From positions 174,420 to 238,419 of the forward strand of contig NMRA01000065.1 in assembly GCA_002633005.1 (NCBI GenBank): a stretch of DNA of 64,000 nucleotides, given 5' to 3'. Source of the DNA: Phoronis australis. Its lineage: Eukaryota > Phoronida > Phoronidae. This document shows positions 23,501 through 33,208 of this stretch, one piece after another; position 1 is the first letter of the stretch, and every line of letters starts with the position of its first letter. Below the pieces are notes generated by a model. It had not been told where the DNA came from and did not search any database. It saw nothing but the letters and a program-made list of their open reading frames with translations. Made by a program: the position numbers and the translations under genes.

Positions 23501-26500
23501 ATAGGTATGTGGCCCAAGTCAAAGGCCATTCTCTTGACCGAAACCGAGTTTAGAATGGGTTTAAGTTCACAAGAAGATTACAACGAAATAAATATTCGGA
23601 TGGTGCATTCTTAGTCCTTCTGTTGCGAAACATGGGAGATATATGGCTGTGATATAAATGAGTACACAAGTGATCAAAATGGTGTCTTGCGACTAGGCTA
23701 AGTAACGCATTTCAGACGCTGTAAACGAAGTTACGCACGACATAATGGTGTATCTTTATATACGTGAGTAAACTGCACTGGTGGCGGTGGCACAAACAAA
23801 CAAGGGTTCACAAGTTTTTAAATTTAAAACACTACACCAAGCACAGAAACTTCGTCCAACTTTCATTAATCTCGCTATAAACAATATTTTGGAGATGGGG
23901 TCTAATCTTTGTGCTCGAAACTCAACTCCAAAATTTTCGTTTACATATTACTTTTTTACCTTTGTGAGAGCTCAAATGTGTCTTTCAGTTGATCCATTCT
24001 CTAATTCTGGTGTCTAAGACGGACCCAGTTGACAATGACGAAGCACACAATCACCAAATAGGGATAAAGGTCTCTTTTAGCAACCGAATTACGTTGCCTG
24101 TAACGATACTTCCAATTTTAGCGGTTGTTTCGAGCCCTGTTCTATGAAACACACTGGTCAACGCCGTATATGCAAGTCTGCTATACTTCTGATATATAGA
24201 AACTTACCAACGACTTTAAAAGGAGAATGCACCAGATTTAATTAGTCTCTTTTACCGTCTTAATGGGTCTATATCCACATCGCCTCGCATACGGTCTACC
24301 TTACCTTGCCAATAGGTGTCGCGTTTAACCTGTGAGGAAGGTGAGAAACGACGCAGCGACGTCAGTGGTTTATTTGCAGAGTGAATGCCGCTGTGTTGCA
24401 GTGCATTGTTTCCGCTTGTCCGAACTATGCAGCTGCGAGGAAAGTAGGTATATCGTTTTTTCGACTTCCTCGAGTGTCCGAAATGCTTAGGAAGTGGCTC
24501 GCGGTAGTGAAGAATGAAAAGTACGCTGTTAATAGCAAGTATGAGGCCGTCAAACATCTCCGCGTCTGTGGCCGGCAGTAGTCGACACTGAGTCTGACGA
24601 ATGCCGGCTTACCAAAGAACTATCCGTTCAGTTGCCTGTGTATGTTCACCGCGCCTCTCTAGTATTTCTTGATCACTGTATTCCTGTCCGAAACTTAACG
24701 ATCCACCTGCGAAGTCTTCGTCGGATGAGCTATCGTCTGTCGGGATTGCGAGTTGCCACTGTTGACGTTTGCTGCGTTGTGTTTCAAAATGAATTATTCT
24801 CACACGAACCAATGCTAATATAAAACTGAAACAAAGTCTATCTCATTAGATAAAACTTGTAATGCCTTTGGAGTATTCGTGAGTGCAAATGTTTTGAGAG
24901 GCCAACAATGAATAAACCACTGAGTTACAGGCTTCAGATGCAACAAAGGTAATTGACCGAGCACCGAGGCCGTGTGAACCCATGCTAATTCAATGTTTAC
25001 CGACAGAAAGCTACTGTGAAACAATAACTCGATTTTATATGCTATGGTCATATGTTAGGGGAATCTTTCAATTCACTTCATTGTTACTGTACAACTCGTT
25101 TTGCCCTGACGGTTGTGTAAAAAGGCGACTTGATTTCGCGGCCCCCGACGAGTAAGTAGATTTGCAGTTTCGTGGCTAATTCACCAAAATAATTACGTGC
25201 ACATTATTTCTTTAGCTTACTAGTATAGTCTTTTCGTGAGTGGAGGTTTAGTTTCCAACTTAAGCTGGTTTATGTTCGTGTTGTCCAGTCCCGGCGGCCG
25301 CGACGCCCCCGATCGGGTTCCGAGGCATTGGCTGGGATAACAAGCGTTTTTGTGTTTAGAACTGAAAAAAATCGAAAGTCTAACAGTGTGAAACAACTAT
25401 CTTACATGTCTGTATTTCATGGAAGAATGATTCGAATTTATCACCAAACAGACCCAAACTCCCCCGATCGACCAATATAATTTGGCCTACCGAACCTAGT
25501 AGGAGTCTACCCTCCTTGACCGAACTGATCCATAGGCTACCGTACGTTCAAAGACCTATAAATCCGTAACAGTGAAATAAATCAACGCGTTTGTTCAAGA
25601 ACTCGATGTATTTGTAAGGGCTTTACATCGAAATTTGGTGATTTATTGGTGTAAAACGATGCATTCAAGCGATAAGTTGACATCAATAAGCATGTTCTGA
25701 ATGGTTGAAAAGACTGCGTTCGAACCTATTACGTCACTGGTTAATTTCAACATCTGCCGTCAGCTGTCAGGTAAAACAGCAGAACTTGATCTTATCGAGT
25801 GGAAGTACTCGATCTATATTGTTAAAAAAATATCTTGTTTTTTGGGTGGAATTCTCCTTTAGGCCAATTTTAACTGTTGTAAAGTCATATTGAGTATTAG
25901 CAATGGTGAGCATCCATAGTTTCAGTTGCCAAATTCACTGCGCGACTCTTCACAAAATTCGAGTAGTTAATTAAGGCATTTTAATATCTTTCTGCGGTGG
26001 AATGGCGCCAACATGTGCTGTTTTTGGTTTAATAAACCACTTCGTTCCCCTTTTACTTTAGTTTGAAGTTGTTAATTGTGACCGGCCGAAGCAGCGCATC
26101 TTTAATTTGAGAACCCAGTGAGTGGGGAAATCATTCCCACCTTAATATGGTATCTTGTTACTATTGGATGTCAGACCAGAACCTACATTTGAAATTCAAG
26201 AAACGGTTCCATGCCATTCTTTTCATCTGAAATATACCTATTTGTTCCGATGCACACGTAATTGAATACCGACGTGGATTTAATGCTTTGGAAGTTATTT
26301 TTCAGAATTTGGAGTGACCATGGCTCTGTTCTTAGTTGTTCTACTTTATTTTCCCGCCCATCCTCCAAAACCGCCAAGTATATCGGCAACGAAAGAAAGA
26401 ACACCCTTCTTGCAAGGTCTTAAAGATCTGTTCAGGTAAGTATGGCGACACTCAGTTGTACCACAAAACAGCTTTCGGTAGTTTTGTTAGTGGTTAGAAA

Positions 26501-29500
26501 GAAGGCACTGAATGTGCCTGACGGACGTTTACGGCATTTCGGTTAAATACATTGCGATTCGCGAGTCGCTGTGTAACCCGGGCGTGCCTTCAGTAACGCT
26601 AGGATCTACGCTAGGAACCAGCTAAAATCTAGCCAAAGTCACGTGTTCTCATTTAAAATACACGACAATATCTGACGCAATCTCCCGAAGTCTTGCTTTT
26701 TAGCGAGGTCCTAGCGTTATTGAACGGGAGCTGGGACTGCCCTATTTATCAATATCCCTACTTCAGACATGTAAATGTATTCTTCTTAAAATGCAAGTAC
26801 GTGTTCATTTTTCCATATTCGTAACACATGCTGGCAATTTCGCATGCACATGTAAGCCAGGCATTGCTTTGGGTATAGATACACCAAGTATCATTTATAT
26901 ATCGTCGAAAAGTATGAAAATTACACCTGAGTCTGAAATTTCAGATATTTTCGGAGTAATAGACTTTCAGAAATTGTGGGCTGTTCCCATTCCCATCGAT
27001 GTAAGCAACTTAAGTAACGCGCAAAATACAACCATATAAAAATTTCATGTCGTTCTCCGACTAAATATTTCCCTCCGAGTATGTTATGAGGTGTAATCAC
27101 TCATTTAATCACACCTCATTTGAAAGTTTGGCACGGGGGGTAACGCTAGAGCTTTCTCTTCCTAGATCACATCACATCCAAATTTGATTTTAGATTTTTG
27201 TGAGCAACCGTCACGGCATCCTCATTTTTGGTATTACGAATTCCGTCTCATCTCAGCAACATAGAGCTGAGAGACATCGTTCTGTATACATGTACAGATT
27301 TTCCTTTCCGCTAATTAAGCTGCGTCAAGAGTCTTATCAAAAAGTATACACTGTCGACGTTTGAAAAGGTCCGTCGTCCTAGAAATTTGAACCACCCGCC
27401 ACCCCGCGTGTCCCGTTTTCGGAGATTTCTCGTAAACAACCAGAAACGTCGAAGTTGTCTCGTTCGGGTGAAGAATGCAGTTTTGCTTGTTCATTCCTCG
27501 GCTAAAGCAGTGCAAAATTATCACATGAGCGGAAAACAAGTTGTACATGTTCTTTCAGAGTACGAAGAGGACATTTATATAGAGATCAAAGTACTTCCAA
27601 AACATATCCTGAAGAAGGATGTCATTTCCTCAATATTTACATCGGGCTCTGCTCCCTCATTCAACACCTGCTCAAAGATTTTTAAACGAGAAGCTATGTT
27701 ACCTGCAGTCACTGCAGTTACAGTACTTAAGGTCACGGAGCTGGTGTCACTAGTGTGTCACGGCAGTCGTCACAGTGCCCAAGGCCGACAACCAGCACAG
27801 CTGGTAGCTAGTGTTTCCCGCCCAGATCATCAGTATAGCCCATGAGCAACCCTACAGCGATGATGGGTAGTGGCAGTGAACACAGGCCCAGCTCATTGCC
27901 ACGTGAGGAGAGTGAGTGGGCCAGGTTTATTGAACAGGCTGAGGAAACGGTTTTAGGGAAATTCGTCATTTACTTGAGTAAATTTCTAAATATTGTATTT
28001 TCGAATGTACCAATTAAGAGTGCGGTGAGGGAAGTGTCAGATAGGCCTATGATGTGAACGAAGTGGGAGCCCAAGTGTCTGTCTTCGGCGTTTTTTTTTT
28101 CACTTGGCTCAACCGCTACCTGAGCCTGTGTGTATTCAGTCTTCGCGTATCCTTGTTCAAAGAAATACGTTCTCATTACCTGGTCGTGAAATAATTCATC
28201 GTCACTTCCAATGTTTATCATTTCTCCGTCACTGAGTCTCATGTTGCGGATCCCGACTCCATCCTTGTCCTGTCCACTTCTGAAAAAATGATGGCTAAAT
28301 CCAGACTTGCACGTGACGCATGCTCGATTAGAGCCCTGGGAACGTAATTTGAGAATAACATTTAGGAATCATAGCACAGGTCACTTGTCACAAAACGATG
28401 TTTCTTGTAGCCGCGTTTAGTTTGCAATAACCCGTGTTGGTGAACACGGGTGCGCTTCATATTCGGGGGAAAATGTCCAAGTGATCCTTCGACGGCCAAG
28501 TTTTCCTAAAGGTGTCGTATTGTTGCAGGATCCCTTCCTTCTGGTGTGTGCTTGTCGTGTTCGGTCTGACGGGTGTTCCAATGATGTGGATCGGCGTATT
28601 CACCTCTGACCTTGTGGATGAAGGTATTTCAGAGGTACGAGGCTCTGTTGTATCATTACGTAGTGCAAGTACGAGTGTTGTAATAGCTTATTATCTATAT
28701 TACCACTATTGATTTAATTTCGATATTATTTCATTGTTTTCAATATGTCAGTCATCATCATACCCGGTTTTGCCTACCATAAGTAGGTTACGAAGCTAGA
28801 CATTCAAAGACTATATCAAGTAGTGATACAACAAACGGCTGATGAAATCAATGTGGCTTATCTTGTAGCTAGAAGGTGGATGGATTGGTTTTTATGCGCA
28901 AGTGGCAGGTGCTCTTGGATCTCTTTTGGTAGCCAGGTAACTCTAACACCCTGCTGTTCGCATCTTCTTCTTTTTCTTCTTCTTCTCTCTGTGTTCCCGT
29001 GTCTGTTCCTTCAGTTCAAATCGCCCTTTACAACGCACACGTTGCCTCTTTATTGCTCGGCGTTTCATGCTTTAGTAAAATGAAGTTGACGCTGCTGCAG
29101 AAAAATGAACTTAAGTTTCCGAGTCACATTAACTGTAGTCGTGTTTTAGAAACAACATTTGGCTACAAGTCTCGGAATGCGTTTTGTCTGAGGCATTAAA
29201 GAAGCATGGAACGCAAATCTCGTCAAAATATCTTTTAAATAATTCCTGGTGAAGGTACCATCTCGAAACGTGTACCACAGAGTTATTTACATTCTGTGAG
29301 AGACTTTCCAAAGAAATCACAACATTCACGATTTTTAAAATACGCGCCATTTCAAATTCTGTTGTCACCACAGAGGTTCCGGTAATCTCCCTCACATTTA
29401 TGATAAATGCGCGCTTAAGCTCACAGTCATTCGACAAACAGCTGACTGACAAGATAGATATTACTAACGGTACCCTCTGACACAGCGCCACCTATACTGA

Positions 29501-32500
29501 AAAGTGGCCCTGTGGAAACATGATGAACGACGTACGGAATTCCGTGCGTGGGCATCAATGCGCATGCCTTGGCCGGAAGTACTGTATATCGATTACATCA
29601 CCACCACTTGCACATGCCTTTATGCATTGCATTTGTTTGGGCTTTTCTTGATTCTGTTTACTTCAACCACTCCTCGTTTTAATAAAATGCAATGACTCAA
29701 ATGAAAGGTGGTCGTCATACTTGATAGTTGTAAATTGAAAGGGTTTCTCAACTTTCAACCAATGACTGAATGTTATGATGTCCGTTTCATTGGCTTTAAC
29801 CAATGAAAAGCGCCATGATAAACAAACTTCGACAGTGCTAACTTTCGTAGCGTCGTGAAATAGTGTATATTAACGTCAAATTATCACGTGTGCTCGCACT
29901 CCGAATCTGAGGTCGACAGCACAGTATGAGGGAAGAATAGTATTCTTTTGGAGGTGGTTATTAAGAAAGCGCTATTGTTCGTACGAAATTCGTTTTGCCA
30001 ATCAGACTGTCAAGGCCTGGGTGTGAACCGATCACTCGTATGGAAATTTTGAAGTTATTTTTGACATTTTCCGTTCTGCGTTTGTGCAAACTTAAGAGAA
30101 GTGTCTATTATCCTATGCTACATTACATAGTGGCTTAGGTATAACTGTCTCATCATACTTTACACTTTTACATTACACTTTACACTTCGAGTTCGACTCG
30201 AATTTTTAGCTACGGTTATTAAAATGACCGTTACTAAAAATTCGAATCGAACTCGAAATTTCGATTTTTCATTCGAATTTGTAACTCGAATTTGGGGGAC
30301 ATCAAGTAGGGGCTTGGACTGGAAAGTCGTATGCATAAACTATAATACATGTATATTCGAGCACACTCAGAGTAATGGACACGTGTCTTGAGTTCACACA
30401 TAGAAAATGTCAAAGATAAGATTTTTTTGCGATTTTGGAGGGAACGTTTACCTCATAAAGTGTGATAGGTTACCACTGGAGTGAACCTGAATTCCCGTTT
30501 CTACGAACAAACTCGGAAATGTCTTGGGCAAGGACTCCGAGTCTACCGCGCTCACCCGTTTTCCGTCGGTCACTTGTATCTGCGAGCATTCTTTTGAGAA
30601 TTGCCTACGAATTCTATAACCTGAAACACTTATTTAAAAATGTTGTACAGGGTGACAATCCGCAATTAACTCAAAATGCGTGTAGTGTGTGCCTTGAACT
30701 TTCACAATGTGTTTCCATGTAATGACTAATTTGTCGGGGTTATTTTCTTCTGCAGGGTGTTTAGATTACATGTTTAATGTATCTACAACAAACACCTAAC
30801 CCACGGACTAATCTGGTCGAAGGTGATGGTGTTTAAGAAAAGTTTAATATATACATGAAACTACCGAGAGTGGCGTACAGTAGATGAAGTAATATCCATC
30901 GAGACATTATTCTGCGTGTCGTACCGTGGAATCAGTAGATGAAGTCAACGAGACATTATTCCACGTGTCGTACCGTGGAATCAAGTCGAGTGTCAGTTTT
31001 GTACCAGATGTTATGTTTGGGACCTGATTGCATGTTGAGTGTAATTTATACTGTTGCAATTTTATTACTTTAAATTTAACGATTTTGGGAAATTTGATGA
31101 GTGAATCGCCTAGCGACCTCGAGTCGACATTGACCGACATGTACCTTTTGAACTTTCCATGTCAGAGAACACTGTATAGTAGTCCCAGGAGTGCAACACG
31201 GAAAACAATAAAACGTGGCCGTATTGCACTCGACTTAATCAATGCCTATAGCATAAAAGCAGAATTTCTCTACCTAATTTCTGTCAATCTGAAATAACAT
31301 TCTAAGAAATTTCTGTTGCGGTGAATTTTCACGTAGGAAGATGAAATTCGGGAATTCAATGTAATTTACCCGCCGATAGGGGACAGCCACAAAAATCCGG
31401 CAATCAAATTTCAAAGTGAGCATTCCAGCAAAAGCCTCATTTCCACTCTCACAAATAGACGGAACTGGTTGAAGTTTCCTACATGTTTGTTGTTGTTTGC
31501 CTCAATTTTTAGCTAAATTTGGAACCAGCAATCGGTCTTTCTGAATTTTAGGCTCTTATTGATTGACTCTTACATTATGTAGGTTTGGCGATATCTTCGC
31601 CGGCTACATGAAAACTATTGCAATTGTTTTCACTGCTGCGTGTGCTGGTTCGATGACTCTATTCTTTCTCTTGGGAGCTCAAGTCATTCCATTTTCCAAG
31701 GGTAAGTTCGTTGATAACTCGCTTTGAAATAATCAAACTGCGTAAAAGCCAACACGTTTGTCAGTGAGTTTTGCACAAGGCATTTATGGATTTAAATTGG
31801 AAAAGTGTTATGAATTTTTCAACTCGTGTGATTTATTGACAGTAGCTAGCTACATGCGCGCACCCAGCCTAAATTATAGGGGGGCTCGAATTTTTAGGTA
31901 TGCGGGCCTTTTACTGAAAAAAATCAGCGACCACTAGGTTCAGGCCTACGGATTGTGCATACGCGCCGAATTCCTGTGGGCTTTGTGGACTAGCCTCCTT
32001 TACTCGGACGTTTTGTTTCGCTGAGGCGAACCTTTTTGCCCAATTCGCCAAATTGGGGGGGGCTCGTTCGAGCCCCCCGAGCCCCCCCCCCCTCCTCCCT
32101 GGGTGCGCCTACTACAGCTTCAGAGTATGGTCACCGTATAAAATGACTCTTCGTGACAAAATTGTAGAGCCTGGTCTCAACTCTCAAGGTATAACGAACA
32201 TTCGGAAACATCGAATTTGGCTCAATGAACAAACTGAGACCAATTTCATGTTAACGAAAAGCGAGTTGAACAACAACAACAACAACAAAATCTTTGGGGC
32301 GGAAGGCATGTTTATTGCCGCTTTAAACGTTTCTTTGCAGGCTTGCTGTATTTCTCATCCATAGCTACATTTGCGTCACTGTTTTGCATAATCCCGTTGA
32401 TCTTCGAGCTGTCTTGCGAGGTAGTTTATCCTGTAGCCGAAGGAGTGACAGGTGGTGTGCTCACTGTGCTCAACCAGTTGTTGGGGGTCGTCTTTATATT

Positions 32501-33208
32501 TGCCATTATGAACCAGAGTAAGTTATCATTAAACAGGGCGGTTACCTTTTCGAGTGCCTTTTTTGGCATGTTTTACATACGCTTAAGGTATGAGCGCAGT
32601 TATCAGAACTGATAAGCAAAGAACACAGGTCACCAGGATCTGTGGAAGTGCTCGAATTTGCTCATTGCGTTTGAGGAACTACTTTTTAGTTAAAATAAAT
32701 CAACTAAAATACTCACATTACTTTACTTATTATAGTTAGTGAAATATGTCGCTTAAGCTTAGTTCAAGTTCGTGGACACTGGGTATGTCGATTTATAGTA
32801 ACTGTTTCTCGGCTTTCGTAAGTATAAGCTACAGGCAATAATCCTTCTACGGGAGAACGAAAACTGATAGAACCACGCTGAAATGTTTATGAGCCACCTT
32901 CCTGCTCCCCACCTGGTGTCTGGAAATGCATGATGTGCTAATTCGTCAGCTGTAATAAAGTGATTTCCCTCAATCCATTGCGCAAACGACACCCTCCACT
33001 ATTCTAAAAGGTAAAAAGATATTGGTCAATTCTAATTTCAGATTCCTTCGTAATGAACTGCTTCGTTTTGGGCTCAATTGTCGCCTGCCTTCCGCTTCTG
33101 CTTGTCATGCGTATACAGTACAAAAGATCGGACGTCGACACAGGATTGAATAAAATCCCACACGAACGCATAATTGCCGTGAATGGGAGCGGTGAAACAC
33201 TCCCCTAA
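14194..33208 (+). CDS. SLC49A4: SLC49A4/DIRC2-like major facilitator transporter (11 coding exons)
   Basis: The joined exons 14194-14572, 19201-19297, 21005-21168, 22272-22323, 22693-22730, 26306-26435, 28529-28623, 28873-28936, 31583-31701, 32341-32517 and 33042-33208 give about 493 residues in one frame with GT-AG introns throughout; human SLC49A4 is about 478. Family marks are VWNTWGPI at the end of TM1, GLRCIP, STWFPQNQRA, YFPAHPPKPPS, GWIGFYAQVAG and the late YPVAEGVTGG. In mammals this is a lysosomal membrane protein, reported as a proton-coupled pyridoxine exporter; that role is carried over by homology only. The N-terminus has DKSPLV, resembling an acidic dileucine sorting signal. Introns hold at least four transposon insertions. 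The exon 8 acceptor is ambiguous by one codon (28873 or 28876). Confidence 0.9.
14573..15381 (+). other. SLC49A4-like intron 1, part before the large transposon
   Basis: No coding or repeat signal seen. Confidence 0.4.
15384..19138 (+). mobile_element. 3.75-kb DNA transposon relic with long inverted repeats, in SLC49A4 intron 1
   Basis: The outer ends are GTCTAGACGCATTTC in inverted orientation, each flanked by TA (15382-15383 and 19139-19140). Imperfect arms of about 370 bp continue inward. Shared blocks include TTTTAGTAAAAGT, CCATCTAATTTGCATAAACA with AAATGACCGCC, and AATTATGC with TTCCGCCATTACC near the inner limit (about 15750 and 18772). The interior has decayed coding sequence on the + strand with STHEEADPRLVLHA and LFAFHAVTGFGTNSYF motifs. 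The superfamily is not recognised; the TA target is the only classifying clue. The right end stops 62 bp short of exon 2 of the host gene. Confidence 0.72.
15966..18560 (+). pseudogene. transposon protein with HEEAD and HAVTG motifs, decayed
   Basis: Several frames belong to one former protein. Blocks in order are ASPNYARVGRGLF (about 16585-16620), DVTFENLTDSFMKTVLNT and YHKIDIVFDRYRQE (17460-17570), VPLPQNWS-type text with ENKEDLAHFLSEE (17640-17725), DLRTLKSTHEEADPRLVLHA (17817-17870), TPDVLLFLVSHF (about 17903-17940), LFAFHAVTGFGTNSYFANHH (18046-18108) and LMRVHYQVKVW (18306-18340). I recall this block order from large uncharacterised invertebrate proteins that behave like transposon genes. 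The acidic clusters (FDRYRQE, HEEAD, PDV) sit like those of PIN/FEN nucleases, which is an inference. Many stops and frameshifts are present. Confidence 0.6.
19201..19297 (+). CDS. SLC49A4: SLC49A4-like exon 2
   Basis: 97 nt after the acceptor CATTTTCCAG. It encodes GLRWSGVLCTLLLALSAG then LRCIPVDGRSEAFLW, matching the TM3 region of the family. The donor is GTAAAC. Phase agrees with exons 1 and 3. The intron transposon ends only 62 bp upstream. Confidence 0.85.
19298..21004 (+). other. SLC49A4-like intron 2
   Basis: AT-rich intron without recognisable genes or clear repeats. Confidence 0.4.
21005..21168 (+). CDS. SLC49A4: SLC49A4-like exon 3
   Basis: 164 nt encoding IVYIAQIINGVAG, PALFSSTWFPQNQRA and TFGAGMSFIL: the TM4, MFS loop and TM5 block. 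The donor is GTGAGA. Confidence 0.9.
21169..22271 (+). other. SLC49A4-like intron 3
   Basis: No coding or repeat signal. A 69-codon frame at 21312 has no family resemblance. Confidence 0.4.
22272..22323 (+). CDS. SLC49A4: SLC49A4-like exon 4
   Basis: 52-nt exon encoding GPLMIRDINKKPYDNET after TTTTATTTCAG, with donor GTAAGT. It covers the luminal loop after TM5. Phase fits both neighbours. Confidence 0.82.
22560..22670. repeat. TG-rich microsatellite
   Basis: Imperfect GTGTGTGCG, GTGCGTGC and TATGTATG runs directly upstream of exon 5. The Thr/His-rich minus-strand frame here is a by-product of the repeat. Confidence 0.8.
22693..22730 (+). CDS. SLC49A4: SLC49A4-like exon 5 (38-nt microexon)
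   Basis: Bounded by TTGTTTTTTCAG and GTAAGA. It encodes VTTTTTSTHEAL. It is needed to restore phase between exon 4 (2-nt carry) and exon 6 (needs a 1-nt carry), which is the main support besides its splice sites. Confidence 0.75.
22731..24219 (+). other. SLC49A4-like intron 5, part before copy B
   Basis: No gene or repeat recognised. Confidence 0.4.
24381..24590 (+). pseudogene. THAP-domain relic, copy B
   Basis: A near-complete THAP finger: CIVSACPNYAAARKVGISFF supplies the first Cys pair, then RLPRVSEMLRKWLAVVKNEK, YEAVKHLRVCGRQ and a stop. The Cys of the C-x2-H pair is present but the His has become Gln. The linker and the rest are deleted. Start Met 24381 sits about 160 bp inside the element. 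Confidence 0.72.
24609..24812 (-). pseudogene. relic of the acidic P2X7-domain-like gene, copy B
   Basis: The frame reads DDSSSDEDFAGGSLSFGQEY then SDQEILERRGEHTQATERI. This is the same acidic-then-EYxxxE layout as the 4230 gene, and it points toward the THAP relic. The Cys-rich part is missing. Confidence 0.6.
26306..26435 (+). CDS. SLC49A4: SLC49A4-like exon 6
   Basis: 130 nt encoding FGVTMALFLVVLLYFPAHPP, then KPPSISATKERTP and GLKDLF: TM6 and the start of the central cytosolic loop. The donor is GTAAGT. Confidence 0.9.
26436..27386 (+). other. SLC49A4-like intron 6, part before copy C
   Basis: No gene recognised. A short near-perfect inverted pair GAGGTGTAATCACTCA / AATCACACCTCA lies near 27088-27120. 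Confidence 0.4.
27387..28057 (+). pseudogene. THAP transposase relic, copy C
   Basis: RRSCLVRVKNAVLLVHSSAK matches RRTWLVRVKNAALPVHATYK of the 5572 gene. The match continues through EYEEDIYIEIKVLPKHILKK, SGSAPSFNTC and, in a second frame, GSGSEHRPSSLPREESE and KFVIYLSKFLNIVF. The zinc ligands are damaged (YHMSGKQ for YRVCGKH). It is frameshifted around 27840 and cut before the Cys pair of the core. Confidence 0.7.
28063..28242 (-). pseudogene. relic of the acidic P2X7-domain-like gene, copy C
   Basis: MRLSDGEMINIGSDDELFHD, YFFEQGYAKTEYTQAQVAVE and KKNAEDRHLGSHF align block by block with SVSDGDLVHSSGDEEF, YMFEPEYTEAEYTQAQAAVE and EDRRGDTSW of the 4230 gene. It breaks just before the first Cys block. 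Confidence 0.65.
28529..28623 (+). CDS. SLC49A4: SLC49A4-like exon 7
   Basis: 95 nt encoding IPSFWCVLVVFGLTGVPMMW and then IGVFTSDLVDE (TM7). I placed the donor at GAAG/GTATTT because the next GT, after TCAGAG, leaves the wrong phase for exon 8. Confidence 0.78.
28873..28936 (+). CDS. SLC49A4: SLC49A4-like exon 8
   Basis: About 64 nt encoding EGGWIGFYAQVAGALGSLLV and then A (TM8). The acceptor may be CTAG/AA at 28873 or AAG/GT at 28876; both keep the frame. The donor is GTAACT. Confidence 0.78.
30188..30256. repeat. perfect-type hairpin, about 28-bp arms
   Basis: CGAGTTCGACTCGAATTTTTA on the left pairs with TAAAAATTCGAATCGAACTC on the right. Between them the sequence reads GCTACGGT..TATTAAAATG..ACCGTTAC. 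Confidence 0.75.
30863..30990. repeat. tandem duplication, related to an inverted segment at 55795-55870
   Basis: CAGTAGATGAAGT.. and GAGACATTATTC..CGTGTCGTACCGTGGAATCA occur twice in a row. The first unit with its ACCGAGAGTGGCG lead matches the reverse complement of about 55795-55865, so it is a dispersed repeat. Confidence 0.65.
31583..31701 (+). CDS. SLC49A4: SLC49A4-like exon 9
   Basis: 119 nt encoding FGDIFAGYMKTIAIVFTAAC then AGSMTLFFLLGAQVIPFSK (TM9 and its flanks). The donor is GTAAGT. Confidence 0.9.
31853..32108 (+). mobile_element. GC-rich MITE, copy 2 (SLC49A4 intron 9)
   Basis: Left end CATGCGCGCACCCAGCCT; right end reversed GCGCACCCAGGGAGG. Interior blocks are shared with copies at 2197 and 36955. 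It lies in an intron, between exons 9 and 10. The right terminus lacks the outer CATG and no clean target duplication is seen. Confidence 0.75.
32341..32517 (+). CDS. SLC49A4: SLC49A4-like exon 10
   Basis: 177 nt after TTTCTTTGCAG encoding LLYFSSIATFASLFCIIPLI, FELSCEVVYPVAEGVTGG and LNQLLGVVFIFAIMNQ (TM10-TM11). The Y-P-V-A-E-G-V block is a strong family mark. The donor is GTAAGT. Confidence 0.92.
33042..33208 (+). CDS. SLC49A4: SLC49A4-like exon 11 with stop
   Basis: Encodes NSFVMNCFVLGSIVACLPLL then LVMRIQYKRS (TM12) and a short polar tail ending NGSGETLP, with TAA at 33206-33208. Confidence 0.9.

Larger units (their letters stand above)
24220..25858. mobile_element. TTAA-flanked THAP element, copy B (SLC49A4 intron 5)
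   Basis: Inverse-oriented homologue of copy A. The left end AAGGAGAATGCACC follows TTAA at 24216-24219; the right end reversed reads AGGAGAATTCCACCC before TTAG (25859-25862, a changed TTAA). Gene order is mirrored: THAP on + first, acidic gene on - next, then about 1 kb of non-coding DNA with GATCGGG and GGCCGCGACG words matching copy A. The two copies are about 12 kb apart in opposite orientation. Confidence 0.8.
27387..28260. mobile_element. degraded TTAA/THAP element, copy C (SLC49A4 intron 6)
   Basis: Ends were not found. Evidence is the convergent pair of decayed genes, both closer to the 3896-5837 element than to copies A and B. The THAP gene is on +, the acidic gene on -, and they meet near 28060. 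Confidence 0.65.
28937..31582 (+). other. SLC49A4-like intron 8
   Basis: Contains a CTT-rich run near 28966-28990, the hairpin at 30188-30256 and a tandem duplication at 30879-30990. No other gene is seen; frames at 29129-29491 on - have no resemblance to a family. Confidence 0.4.

Noticed and set aside
28624-28634. Exon 7 donor after TCAGAG (GTACGA)
   Set aside because: It leaves phase 0, which does not fit exon 8; the GTATTT donor 11 bases earlier does.
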